DNA of 14,723 nucleotides from Caldithrix sp. Its GTDB lineage: Bacteria > Zhuqueibacterota > Zhuqueibacteria > Oceanimicrobiales > Oceanimicrobiaceae. The stretch's first letter is position 1. Each line of letters starts with the position of its first letter. The notes under the pieces were generated by a model that did no database searches, was not told the DNA's origin, and saw nothing but the letters and a program-made list of their open reading frames with translations. The translations under genes and the position numbers were made by a program. The stretch covers positions 1 to 14,723 of the forward strand of contig SMXE01000117.1 of NCBI GenBank assembly GCA_004357015.1, read 5' to 3'. This document shows, in pieces, positions 6,783 through 14,004 of this stretch.

Positions 6783-7694
6783 TTATTTGTTTGCTTTAGA
6801 AAAACCACTACTCAGCATGGCCGCCCCGGCCCGGACAATTCCGGTAAGCAATAAGATAGCACCAAAAATTTCATTTACAAAAGAAAACTTGTTTTCGTGT
6901 TTTTTGAAATAGTGATAAAACGAGCGATGCGACGTCCAGATCATACGGGCACGGTTGCATCGCACGCTGGCTCCTTTTCGATGCACCACCTTGGCCGCGG
7001 GTTCAAACAGAATTTCGAAACCGCTGGCTTTTACGCGCCGGCACCAATCCACGTCACTGAAAAACATCGGGAAGCGCTCGTCCCAGAGTCCGACTGAATC
7101 CAGAATCGCCCTCGGAAACAGCAGACACGCGCCCTGCGGCTGGTCCACAAAGCGTCTGGAATCGTGCTCAAATCCGCCCATTTTCCAGCGATTAAACCGC
7201 GCGCTGTTTGGGAAAAGACGGCTCAAACCGCTGATCTCCACTAAAACGTCCGGGCGTCGTGGAAACTGGCGGCAGGACGGCTGAACCGAGCCGTCCGGGT
7301 TTAACAATTGCGGCGCGACCATCCCGATTCGCTCGTCCGCTGTCAGGCAGCCTCTCATGGCTTGCAGACAGGCAGGCTGCAGTTCTGTGTCCGGATTGAG
7401 CGCCAAAATATACCTGCCGCGGCAGGCGCGAAGACCCTGGTTCAGAGCCTTTGTGAATCCCACATTCTCTTTGTTCAGTATCAGTTCGAAATGAATAGTA
7501 GCCGCTTCGAGACCGCCCGCGGCTGCTCGCACGACCTCTGAGGTTCGGTCATTCGAACAGTTGTCAATTAGGATGATTTCCCCGGAAGTCCCTTTGAGCT
7601 CGCGCCGGACCGATTGCAGGCAAGGGACAATTTCGCCCTGGCTATTAAAGGTGACGATAACGACCGAAAAATCCGTCTCAGGCTTGCCCGACAC
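6783..7694 (-). CDS. Family 2 glycosyltransferase (WbbL/rhamnosyltransferase-like)
   Basis: This enzyme should transfer a sugar from a nucleotide-sugar donor to a growing envelope glycan at the cytoplasmic face of the inner membrane. The GT-A signatures, numbered from the GTG at 7694, are VIVTFNS (12-18), LIDNCSNDRT with D44, NVGFTKALNQG (78-87), LNPDT with D102 as the DxD-like metal site, and FFSDVDWCRR (211-220) with D214/D216. A hydrophobic stretch at about 272-296 is a probable membrane anchor. The GTG at 7694 has GAGG 6 nt upstream; a TTG at 7700 is an alternative but would abut the binding site. Its 5' end overlaps the last bases of the M24 peptidase gene. Donor and acceptor sugars cannot be read. 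The upstream epimerase could supply a donor. Confidence 0.9.
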   Translation of the reverse strand: MSGKPETDFSVVIVTFNSQGEIVPCLQSVRRELKGTSGEIILIDNCSNDRTSEVVRAAAGGLEAATIHFELILNKENVGFTKALNQGLRACRGRYILALNPDTELQPACLQAMRGCLTADERIGMVAPQLLNPDGSVQPSCRQFPRRPDVLVEISGLSRLFPNSARFNRWKMGGFEHDSRRFVDQPQGACLLFPRAILDSVGLWDERFPMFFSDVDWCRRVKASGFEILFEPAAKVVHRKGASVRCNRARMIWTSHRSFYHYFKKHENKFSFVNEIFGAILLLTGIVRAGAAMLSSGFSKANK

Positions 7695-8754
7695 ACACAA
7701 CCTCGCGGGAGACGGGTGTCAAATTCTCTGCGCCGTCACTTCCGACCACGAAGTCATCCTCGATGCGGACGCCGCCGACTTCCGGCAGATAGACACCCGG
7801 CTCCAGCGCGACCACGTTGCGCGCCGCCAGCACATCCTGACTTCGTTCTCCGATGCGCGGCAATTCGTGCACGTTGAGGCCAAGGCCGTGGCCCAGCGAA
7901 TGCTGAAAATACTCACCGAGACCCTTCTCCGCAAGAACGCTGCGAGCCACGCCGTCCAACTCCTTGCCGACCACGCCGGGTTTTGCTGCGTGTTCGGCTG
8001 CGCCGAGGGCGGCCGCTACCGCATCTGCCATTTTCTGCTGCTCAGGAGATGCCTCTCCGACGATGACCGTGCGGGTAAAATCCGCAGCGTAACCGTTCAT
8101 CGTTGCTCCGAAATCGAGGATGACCAGATCCCCGGCTGCTATTTTTTTGCGCGAAGCCATGCCGTGTGGCAATGCCGAACGCACACCGCTGGCGACAATA
8201 GGCTCGAACGGATCGCGCTCGCTGCCGCGCCGGGCCGCCCGGTAGCTGATTTCAGCGGATATATCGAGTTCGCTGATTCCGGTCTTGATCAGCGGGAGAA
8301 TTTCGTTGAATACAGCAGTACAGATGGCGGCAGCTTGCCGGATATTTTCGATCTCTTGCGCATCTTTGACAGCAGCGATTTGCTCCACCAAACGTTCCGA
8401 GGCGACCAGCTTCACGCTGTCAAGCGTTTTTTTGAGTTGCGTGAAATCCTTCAAAGAGAGGTGCATCGCCTCAACCCCGATCTTGTATCCCGCCTCAGGG
8501 CTCACAATCTTTTTCAGCTCGGCGTACAGATCCTTTTTAGCAATGATAATCTCGGCACCGTGCACTTGCTGCGATGCCTGCAGTGTGTATCTGCGGTCGG
8601 TTATGAAAGAAGAAAGGTCGGATGCGACCAAGGCAATCGCATTCGACCCGGAAAATCCAAACAAATAGCGAATGTTCGTGAGAGAGGAGACCAGAAGCGC
8701 GTTTAGGTTATGATGCTGCAGTCGCTCCCTGAGCTGCTCAACCCTTTGCTTCAT
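7678..8754 (-). CDS. Xaa-Pro aminopeptidase (M24 metallopeptidase, PepP/PepQ-like)
   Basis: This 358-residue cytoplasmic peptidase removes N-terminal residues from peptides with proline in the second position, or acts as a proline dipeptidase. Residues 1-125 form the creatinase-type N-terminal domain. Residues 130-355 form the pita-bread catalytic domain with all five metal ligands: D214 (LDFGA), D225 (ADFTRT), H289 (LGHGLG), E318 (LEPGVY) and E332 (RIEDDF). H197 in LPHG is also conserved. The ATG at 8754 lies inside the end of the TPR gene (overlap about 17 bp), and its stop overlaps the glycosyltransferase start, so it is embedded in an operon. In many relatives it is a housekeeping gene, and its link to the envelope genes may be only positional. 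Confidence 0.93.
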   Translation of the reverse strand: MKQRVEQLRERLQHHNLNALLVSSLTNIRYLFGFSGSNAIALVASDLSSFITDRRYTLQASQQVHGAEIIIAKKDLYAELKKIVSPEAGYKIGVEAMHLSLKDFTQLKKTLDSVKLVASERLVEQIAAVKDAQEIENIRQAAAICTAVFNEILPLIKTGISELDISAEISYRAARRGSERDPFEPIVASGVRSALPHGMASRKKIAAGDLVILDFGATMNGYAADFTRTVIVGEASPEQQKMADAVAAALGAAEHAAKPGVVGKELDGVARSVLAEKGLGEYFQHSLGHGLGLNVHELPRIGERSQDVLAARNVVALEPGVYLPEVGGVRIEDDFVVGSDGAENLTPVSREVVCVGQA

Positions 8755-9964
8755 TCTTTGCTTCTTCTAACTTCGCTTTGAGCATCTCGAGTTTTTGGGC
8801 ATAGAACTCATTGTCCGGATGTTTTTTTATCAGCGTTTCAAAAACGTCGATGGCCTTGTTATACTGGCCCTGCGCAGCATAGATTTCGCCCAAGGTGGGG
8901 GTGACGATTCTGTCTCCCTTTTTACTTTTCGCGCGCTTCGGAACTTTCGGCGGCGGAGATGTTTTCTTGACCAATTCAGGCATTTTCAGGCTCGCGTCCG
9001 GCTCGGATTTATCCACCAGGTGGTTCGACTCGGGAGCAGCAACATTTTCTGTCGGGGGTTTTGCCTCCTGAGTTTGCGGAGCGGATTCCTGTTGCGGGGG
9101 AGCAGCGGGCGCAGGTGCCTCGGAGGCCGTGGCGGACTCCAGGCCAAACTCAGCCAGAAATTTGCCATGGTCGCCCTCGCTGCTTTCTTCTTTAACAATG
9201 TTGGCTTCCTTTGAGATGGCAGGCTTCGAGGCTTTTTCTATCACCTCGTCTTTGAAAATGTCGTCCAGAATGTAGGAGAACTCTTCCGCCTTTTTTTCGT
9301 CGAGCTCTGGCTCATCATCGATTTGCGTAATCTTTGGTTCATCCGGCGGCATCCCCTCCTTTTTGGGTGCCTCGGCCTCGGCCTCGGCCCCGGTCTCGGT
9401 CTCAGCCGCGGGCTCAGCCTTCTCCGGCTCCGGCAATTCAAACATCAAATCTTCTTCTTCCGGCGTTACCGGCAACGGGCTGATGGCATCCACATCCATT
9501 TCAGGCGTCGCGGATGTTTTGGGCTGCTCGGTTTGCACCGACGCCTCATCTTCTGCAATGGTGGAATCGCCAACAACACTGCGGGCAACTTCGTCCAGCG
9601 GATCGATTTGTAATATCTTTTTATAGCTCAGTTCGCAAGTGTTTTCCCAACCGATCTCACGCATCAAATCGCCATAATATTTGTGTGCGGCCAGAAATTT
9701 CGGATCAAAAAGCAAGACGCGTTTAAATTCTTTTTCCGCCTGCTCGTACATCTTTTTGGTGAGATATCCTTTGCCGAGCACAAAATGACCCGTGGCGTAG
9801 TAAGGATGTTGTTTGATGCCCTCTTCGCACATCTCGATCGCTTTCTCCACCCTATTCGTCGCCAGGTAATGGTCAGCCAATCGTGCGAACAGCATCGATT
9901 CCGGGTTGTCTTTCAGACGCTGCTCAAGAAATTGCACGTCCTGGTGATTGTCTTCGCTAGTCAT
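8738..9964 (-). CDS. TPR protein with a long acidic, Pro/Ala/Glu-rich linker
   Basis: This 408-residue protein has two tetratricopeptide blocks. Residues about 8-128 hold three to four TPRs (consensus features such as ADHYLATNRVEKAIEMCEEG and GKGYLTKKMYEQAEKEFKRV). Residues about 352-395 hold a final repeat (GEIYAAQGQYNKAIDVFETL) followed by a charged helix. Between them about 220 residues are low-complexity and probably disordered, rich in E, P and A, with an EA dipeptide run at 184-199. TPRs are protein-protein scaffolds; no enzymatic domain or signal peptide is seen, so it is likely cytoplasmic. The ATG at 9964 has only a weak GGGA upstream. It sits 75 bp after LptE and overlaps the M24 peptidase. 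I do not know a specific function. The linear order sigma-54 activator, LptE, TPR suggests a role near envelope assembly. Confidence 0.85.
   Translation of the reverse strand: MTSEDNHQDVQFLEQRLKDNPESMLFARLADHYLATNRVEKAIEMCEEGIKQHPYYATGHFVLGKGYLTKKMYEQAEKEFKRVLLFDPKFLAAHKYYGDLMREIGWENTCELSYKKILQIDPLDEVARSVVGDSTIAEDEASVQTEQPKTSATPEMDVDAISPLPVTPEEEDLMFELPEPEKAEPAAETETGAEAEAEAPKKEGMPPDEPKITQIDDEPELDEKKAEEFSYILDDIFKDEVIEKASKPAISKEANIVKEESSEGDHGKFLAEFGLESATASEAPAPAAPPQQESAPQTQEAKPPTENVAAPESNHLVDKSEPDASLKMPELVKKTSPPPKVPKRAKSKKGDRIVTPTLGEIYAAQGQYNKAIDVFETLIKKHPDNEFYAQKLEMLKAKLEEAKNEAKG
9369..9416. repeat. Imperfect hexanucleotide tandem repeat in the TPR gene
   Basis: Three exact copies of GCCTCG (9369-9386) are followed by about five degenerate copies (GCCCCG, GTCTCG, GTCTCA, GCCGCG, GGCTCA) to 9416. 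On the coding strand the repeat encodes the EA-rich run at residues 184-199 in the disordered linker. The 6-bp unit means gain or loss of copies would change length by two residues without a frameshift. Confidence 0.7.
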
Positions 9965-9998
9965 TTTTCTATCCCGCGGAAATCATCAATACTAATGA

Positions 9999-10012
9999 CC
10001 TTAAATTTAAGG
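9999..10012. promoter_or_regulatory. 14-bp perfect palindrome upstream of the TPR gene
   Basis: CCTTAAATTTAAGG reads the same on both strands and lies 35 bp before the TPR start, in the only sizeable gap between LptE and TPR. It could be an operator for a dimeric repressor or merely an AT-rich chance palindrome. No convincing promoter pair overlaps it, although TTGCGT and TAAATT lie 17 bp apart on the minus strand around it. Confidence 0.25.
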
Positions 10013-10039
10013 AACTAAGTCTCATAACGCAACAACTTT

Positions 10040-10531
10040 TTACCAGCCTGACACCGATTTGTCGAGGATTTCGCTGGCAATTTTGGCAACGGCTTCGTCG
10101 ATCCCCTCTTCCCTGCTCTGGTTTCCTTCATCCGGATTGAAAGTGCCCCACTGGGTGATCGTGTCTTCCCAGATGGTTTTGCGTTTTTTAAGGTCATTGT
10201 ACCGAACAACAACCGTAATGAAAATCTTGATGTCCTGCACGGTTTCGTCGCTGCTGTAAGTACCGGCGCGATCTTCAACCCGGATAATCTTGCCCTCGAT
10301 AATGGCGTCTGCGTTTCGTCGATTGGCCACTCTCAAAGTGTTGTCGCGGGTAAATTGGTCCACGACTTGATCGGTCAACTTCTCTTTGATGCCAAATTCT
10401 GCTGTCTGATCCTGGAAGATCGGGATGGCTACGGTCTTGAGGTGTGAAGCACCAGAGCTCGAAAACGAGTAAGGTCCGCACGAAACAGCCGACAGACACA
10501 CCATAAAGAGCAGGGGCGCTGCCCATTTCAT
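10040..10531 (-). CDS. lptE: LptE-like outer-membrane lipoprotein
   Basis: LptE is the lipoprotein plug of the LptD outer-membrane translocon that inserts lipopolysaccharide into the outer leaflet. From the ATG at 10531 the protein has 163 residues: a short basic start (MKW), a hydrophobic core and a lipobox-like AVSC with lipidated C18, followed by GPYSFSSSGASHLKTVAIPI, which strongly resembles LptE proteins of the Bacteroidota/Ignavibacteria type. A second ATG at 10558 adds MICHSEHDA, an acidic prefix that would spoil the signal peptide; it overlaps the sigma-54 gene by 17 bp and remains possible. Length and the alternating alpha/beta pattern fit the family. It lies directly downstream of the sigma-54 activator and is probably co-transcribed. 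The lipobox is weak because position -3 is Ala. Confidence 0.85.
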   Translation of the reverse strand: MKWAAPLLFMVCLSAVSCGPYSFSSSGASHLKTVAIPIFQDQTAEFGIKEKLTDQVVDQFTRDNTLRVANRRNADAIIEGKIIRVEDRAGTYSSDETVQDIKIFITVVVRYNDLKKRKTIWEDTITQWGTFNPDEGNQSREEGIDEAVAKIASEILDKSVSGW

Positions 10532-10541
10532 GGCATCATGT

Positions 10542-11714
10542 TCAGAATGGCAAATCATACTCTTTTATTTTCCGGTAGAGCGTGCGTTCACTGATGGCTA
10601 ACGATTTCGCCGCCTTGCGCTTGCTGCCGCCGCAACTCTCCAGCGCCTGATTTATCATGTGTCGCTCCACTTCCTCTAAGGTCTTCCCCTCTAGGTTTGC
10701 CGTGCTGTTCCCTTCTTTGGCCACTGCTGAATCGCCGACATCCGGTACCACTTCAGAGTAGTACGGCAGTGACTTGGGTCTCTGGCTGGTCATAGCCAAA
10801 CCGTAAAAATCTTCGCGCAGTTTTGAGATTTCGCTTTTCAGTTCAAGCAGTGCGTGATAGATGAATTCCCGCTCGATCTGCTCCGAAGACTTGTTCAGCG
10901 GCACGGGCAAATTTCTGTCCATGCGGCCGACGGGTGGTTTGAGGTATCTTGAGACTGCGTACTCATCGATGAGCCGCCCCTTTTCAAGCACTATCATGCT
11001 TTCTATGACATTCTTCAACTCTCGCACATTACCGGGCCAGGGATGGCTCTCCATGATCCGCAATGCCGTGTCACCAAACCCCTCAAACTCAATGTGATTG
11101 TCCCGGCTGAAATCGGCAGCAAACTTTCGAATCAGCAAATGGATGTCTTCGCGCCGTTCGCGCAACGGCGGGATGCGGATGTGAATGGCGTTCAGCCGGT
11201 AGTACAGATCATCGCGAAACTCTCCCACGCTAACCGCTTTCGCCAGATCCTTATTTGTCGCGGCGATGATCCGCACGTCAACTTTCTGCATGTGGCTGCC
11301 GCCAACGCGCATGAAATCACCGTTCTCCAGCACCCGCAGCAGCTTAACCTGCGTTGCCAGCGGCATTTCACCGATTTCGTCGAGAAAGACGCTGCCGGAA
11401 TCCGCCATCTCAAAATATCCTTTGCGGGCGCCCACCGCACCGGTGAAGGCGCCCTTCTCGTGCCCGAACAACTCCGATTCCAGAATGCCTTCCGGAATAG
11501 CGCCACAGTTGACCACCACCAGTGGCTGGTCACGCCGCAGGCTTTGCTCGTGAATGGCGTTTGCCACCAATTCCTTGCCCGTGCCGCTCTCGCCAAAAAT
11601 GAGCACGGAAATATCCGTCGGCGCGACTTGCTCAACGGTCAGGAGTATCTGATGAATCTCCTGCGACTGACCGATGAGGCCGAAGTTTTCTTCTGTTAGA
11701 TTCAGATTATTTAT
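10542..11714 (-). CDS. Sigma-54-dependent transcriptional activator without receiver domain
   Basis: This AAA+ activator remodels the RNA polymerase-sigma-54 closed complex. Numbered from the ATA at 11714, it shows Walker A GESGTGKE (41-48), the sigma-54-contacting GAFTGA loop (88-93), Walker B FLDE (110-113), the sensor II region PWPGNVREL, and a C-terminal Fis-type helix-turn-helix (about 346-390, ending in SKRKAAKSLAISERTLYRK). There is no N-terminal receiver, GAF or PAS domain; the AAA+ domain begins almost at the first residue. The start is uncertain: no ATG, GTG or TTG lies between a TTG about 120 bp upstream, inside the epimerase gene, and a GTG at 11606 that would cut into the Walker A strand. 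The ATA overlapping the epimerase stop, or a CTG at 11705, is the likely position. It is coupled to the epimerase and to lptE. Function is secure; target genes are unknown. Confidence 0.88.
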   Translation of the reverse strand: MNNLNLTEENFGLIGQSQEIHQILLTVEQVAPTDISVLIFGESGTGKELVANAIHEQSLRRDQPLVVVNCGAIPEGILESELFGHEKGAFTGAVGARKGYFEMADSGSVFLDEIGEMPLATQVKLLRVLENGDFMRVGGSHMQKVDVRIIAATNKDLAKAVSVGEFRDDLYYRLNAIHIRIPPLRERREDIHLLIRKFAADFSRDNHIEFEGFGDTALRIMESHPWPGNVRELKNVIESMIVLEKGRLIDEYAVSRYLKPPVGRMDRNLPVPLNKSSEQIEREFIYHALLELKSEISKLREDFYGLAMTSQRPKSLPYYSEVVPDVGDSAVAKEGNSTANLEGKTLEEVERHMINQALESCGGSKRKAAKSLAISERTLYRKIKEYDLPF

Positions 11715-12630
11715 CTTTGTCTCTAAAGTATTCGACCGTGGTCTTAAGCCCCGCGCACAACTCCACTTCAGGCCGCCATCCCAGTTTGCTCTCCGCCTTC
11801 TGGCTCGACAAGCAACTGCGCTGCTGCTCGCCAAGTTTCGCCGGGCCGTGGTTCTCTTCGATGTTCGCACCGGTCAGTTCGTTGAGCAGGCGAAAAATCG
11901 TGGTTACATCCGTCTCGGCGCCGGTTCCAATATTGAACACATCGCTGTCAGCGTAATCGAGCGCGATCTCGTTGGCGCGTACAAGATCGTGTACGTAAAC
12001 ATAGTCGCGGGTTTGCTTACCGTCGCCGTTGATAATCGGTTTGTTTCCGGCGAGAAATCTTTCCGCAAAAATGGCCACCACGCCGGCCTCGCCATGCGGA
12101 TTCTGCCGCGGGCCGTATACATTGGCATACCGCAAAATAACGTGCGCCAAGCCGTACACTTCTTTGTAGTAAAACAAGTATTTTTCGCAGGTCAGCTTGG
12201 TGATGCCGTACGGACTAAGCGGCCAGGTGGGATGCTCTTCGTCGGCCGGAAACGTGTCCTGCTCACCGTAAATCGCCCCGCCAGTAGAAGCAAAAATGAA
12301 TTTTTCGACTTTGTGTTTCACGCAATTTTCGAGCAAGTTGAGCGTGCCAAGCACGTTGATGTTGGCGTCGAATATAGGATCGGCAACAGACTTGCGCACA
12401 TCCATTTGCGCCGCATGATGACAGACAACGTCGAATTCAAATTTCGCAAAAATGTCGCCTACTGCTTCGTCCTGGATCTTAACCTGGAAAAGTTCAGCCT
12501 TCGGGTTGAGATTGCTCTTGCGGCCGGAGGAGAGATCATCGATGATTGCAACTTCGTGACCAAGTTCAATGTAAGCGTCTACAATGTGCGACGCAATGAA
12601 GCCGGCACCTCCTGTCACCAAAATATTCAT
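11707..12630 (-). CDS. NAD-dependent nucleotide-sugar epimerase (GalE-like)
   Basis: This is an extended short-chain dehydrogenase that interconverts or epimerises a nucleotide sugar, most likely a UDP-glucose 4-epimerase-like activity feeding envelope glycans. The 307 residues fit the short GalE subfamily. The Rossmann motif is TGGAGFIA (6-13), with the usual third glycine replaced by A13. D31 in IIDDLSSG is placed to bind the adenine ribose. The catalytic serine/threonine is in STGG (115-118), and the YxxxK pair is Y141 and K145 in YGITK. RYANVYGPRQNP (about 166-177) is the substrate-loop signature. The ATG at 12630 has AAGGGA 7 nt upstream. It lies 76 bp after purD and overlaps the sigma-54 activator start. 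Substrate specificity (glucose, N-acetylglucosamine or uronic acid) is not decided by sequence. Confidence 0.9.
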   Translation of the reverse strand: MNILVTGGAGFIASHIVDAYIELGHEVAIIDDLSSGRKSNLNPKAELFQVKIQDEAVGDIFAKFEFDVVCHHAAQMDVRKSVADPIFDANINVLGTLNLLENCVKHKVEKFIFASTGGAIYGEQDTFPADEEHPTWPLSPYGITKLTCEKYLFYYKEVYGLAHVILRYANVYGPRQNPHGEAGVVAIFAERFLAGNKPIINGDGKQTRDYVYVHDLVRANEIALDYADSDVFNIGTGAETDVTTIFRLLNELTGANIEENHGPAKLGEQQRSCLSSQKAESKLGWRPEVELCAGLKTTVEYFRDKDK

Positions 12631-12665
12631 GGAAAGTCCCTTTATATTCTCAATTTAGAAGGTAA

Positions 12666-12682
12666 CACGGCTGCCAGCCGTG
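12666..12682. repeat. Short GC-rich hairpin between purD and the epimerase
   Basis: CACGGCT (12666-12672) and AGCCGTG (12676-12682) form a 7-bp perfect stem with a 3-nt loop. Neither strand has a T-run after it, so it is not a standard intrinsic terminator. It could be a weak terminator, a mRNA-stabilising hairpin or a copy of a dispersed intergenic palindrome. Confidence 0.4.
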
Positions 12683-12706
12683 CCCGCATGGAACGAGGGT
12701 GACTCA

Positions 12707-13996
12707 TTATCGCCGCAAGTAACGCAGCGCTTTAGCGCCGATGTCCTTTCGATAGTACGCCCCGTCAAAAGTGATCTTGCCCACGGCCCAGTACGCTTTT
12801 TCCTTTGCCCCGTAGTAGTCATCCGCCAGCGCTGTCACGCCGAGTACGCGCCCGCCACTCGTCACAATTTCATCACTTTCGCCTCTGCTGGTACCGGCGT
12901 GAAAGAGGACGATATCGTCGCCGAGGTTCTTATCCAGCCCGTAAATCGGCTTGCCCTTTTCAGAGCTGCCGGGATATCCGCCGGAGGCGATCACCACACA
13001 CATGGCCCATTTTTCGAGCAACTTGAAATCGGATTTCACGCTTTTGCCCTTTCCGATTCGAAACATCACATCTACTAAATCGGTCTCTAACAAGGGTAGC
13101 AAGACCTGTGCCTCCGGGTCGCCCAACCGGCAGTTAAACTCAACAACTTTCGGGCCCGCCACTGTCAGCATCAGCCCGGCGTACAGGAAACCGCGGTATG
13201 GCCGGCCCTCCAGCGTCATAGCCTTCACCGTTGGCTGCATGATTTCTTCATGAACGCGTTGCAACAAATCTTTGGTCATCAGCGGGGCCGGGGCGTAGGC
13301 GCCCATCCCTCCTGTGTTCGGCCCCTCGTCATTATCGAAGATGGCCTTGTGGTCTTGCGCCGCCGGGAAATAAGCGATGTTCTCGCCATCCGTCACCGCG
13401 ATCACAGAGGCTTCCTCGCCCACCATAAATTCTTCCACGATGACTTTGGCGCCTGCCGCACCGAATGCTTTCGCCACCATGATTTTGTCCAGGGCCGCAT
13501 GCGCCTCTTCCTCATTCTGGCAGATCAACGTGCCCTTGCCCGCTGCCAGGCCGTCCGCTTTGATGACCGTGGGATAGGACGTTTCGTCCACGTAAACTTT
13601 GGCTTCGTCGTAATCATCAAACACAACGCAATCTGCAGTGGGAATTTTGTACTTGTCCATAAGGTACTTGGTGAAAACCTTGCTGCCCTCGATCTCCGCT
13701 GCTTTTTGGGAAGGGCCGAAAATATTCAGCCCTTGCGCCTCAAACTCATCAACGATTCCGTTCACCAAAGGATCTTCCGGTCCCACGACAGTCAAATCGA
13801 CCTCTTTATCGCGGGCAAAATTCAAGAGCGCCGGGATGTCGTTCTGCGGAATCTTGACGCACTCGGCCATACCGCTAACGCCCGGATTGCCCGGCGCACA
13901 GTAAATTTGGCCGACCAGATTACTCTGTCTAATCTTCCAGACCAGGGCATGCTCGCGACCGCCGCCGCCAACAACCAAAATGCTCAGCTTAAGCAT
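12707..13996 (-). CDS. purD: Phosphoribosylamine-glycine ligase (GAR synthetase)
   Basis: PurD joins 5-phosphoribosylamine and glycine with ATP to form glycinamide ribonucleotide, the second step of de novo purine synthesis in the cytoplasm. The 429 residues match the family length. The N-terminal domain opens ILVVGGGGREHAL (6-18) and has VGPEDPLVNG (71-80). The ATP-grasp region shows IKADGLAAGKGT (145-156) and DHKAIFDNDEGPNTGGMGAY (215-234). The metal-binding motif is FNCRLGDPEAQ (287-297), slightly changed from the more common FNVRFGDPETQ, with the key acidic residues intact. The ATG at 13996 is preferred; a GTG at 14014 overlapping the uvrB stop would add VELKIF. It follows uvrB by 8 bp, so the two are probably co-transcribed. 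Confidence 0.95.
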   Translation of the reverse strand: MLKLSILVVGGGGREHALVWKIRQSNLVGQIYCAPGNPGVSGMAECVKIPQNDIPALLNFARDKEVDLTVVGPEDPLVNGIVDEFEAQGLNIFGPSQKAAEIEGSKVFTKYLMDKYKIPTADCVVFDDYDEAKVYVDETSYPTVIKADGLAAGKGTLICQNEEEAHAALDKIMVAKAFGAAGAKVIVEEFMVGEEASVIAVTDGENIAYFPAAQDHKAIFDNDEGPNTGGMGAYAPAPLMTKDLLQRVHEEIMQPTVKAMTLEGRPYRGFLYAGLMLTVAGPKVVEFNCRLGDPEAQVLLPLLETDLVDVMFRIGKGKSVKSDFKLLEKWAMCVVIASGGYPGSSEKGKPIYGLDKNLGDDIVLFHAGTSRGESDEIVTSGGRVLGVTALADDYYGAKEKAYWAVGKITFDGAYYRKDIGAKALRYLRR

Positions 13997-14004
13997 AAAT
14001 ATTT

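Noticed and set aside
7561..8706. 381-codon open frame on the plus strand opposite the glycosyltransferase and M24 peptidase genes
   Set aside because: Its translation is rich in Arg, His and Cys without domain motifs, and it spans two well-supported minus-strand genes with intact catalytic residues. It is a mirror of their codon bias.
10028..10045. TGGTA...TTGCG string resembling a sigma-54 -24/-12 promoter before the TPR gene
   Set aside because: The distance between the GG and GC dinucleotides is 14 instead of the required 12 bases, so sigma-54 would not recognise it.
11606..11870. GTG at 11870, TTG near 11834 or GTG at 11606 as start of the sigma-54 activator
   Set aside because: The first two add an arginine-rich segment that is the off-frame image of the epimerase C-terminus and overlap it by more than 120 bp. 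The last deletes the first strand of the AAA+ fold.
11674..12702. 342-codon plus-strand frame opposite the epimerase
   Set aside because: No recognisable domain and no ribosome binding site; it fully overlaps a GalE-like gene with all motifs.
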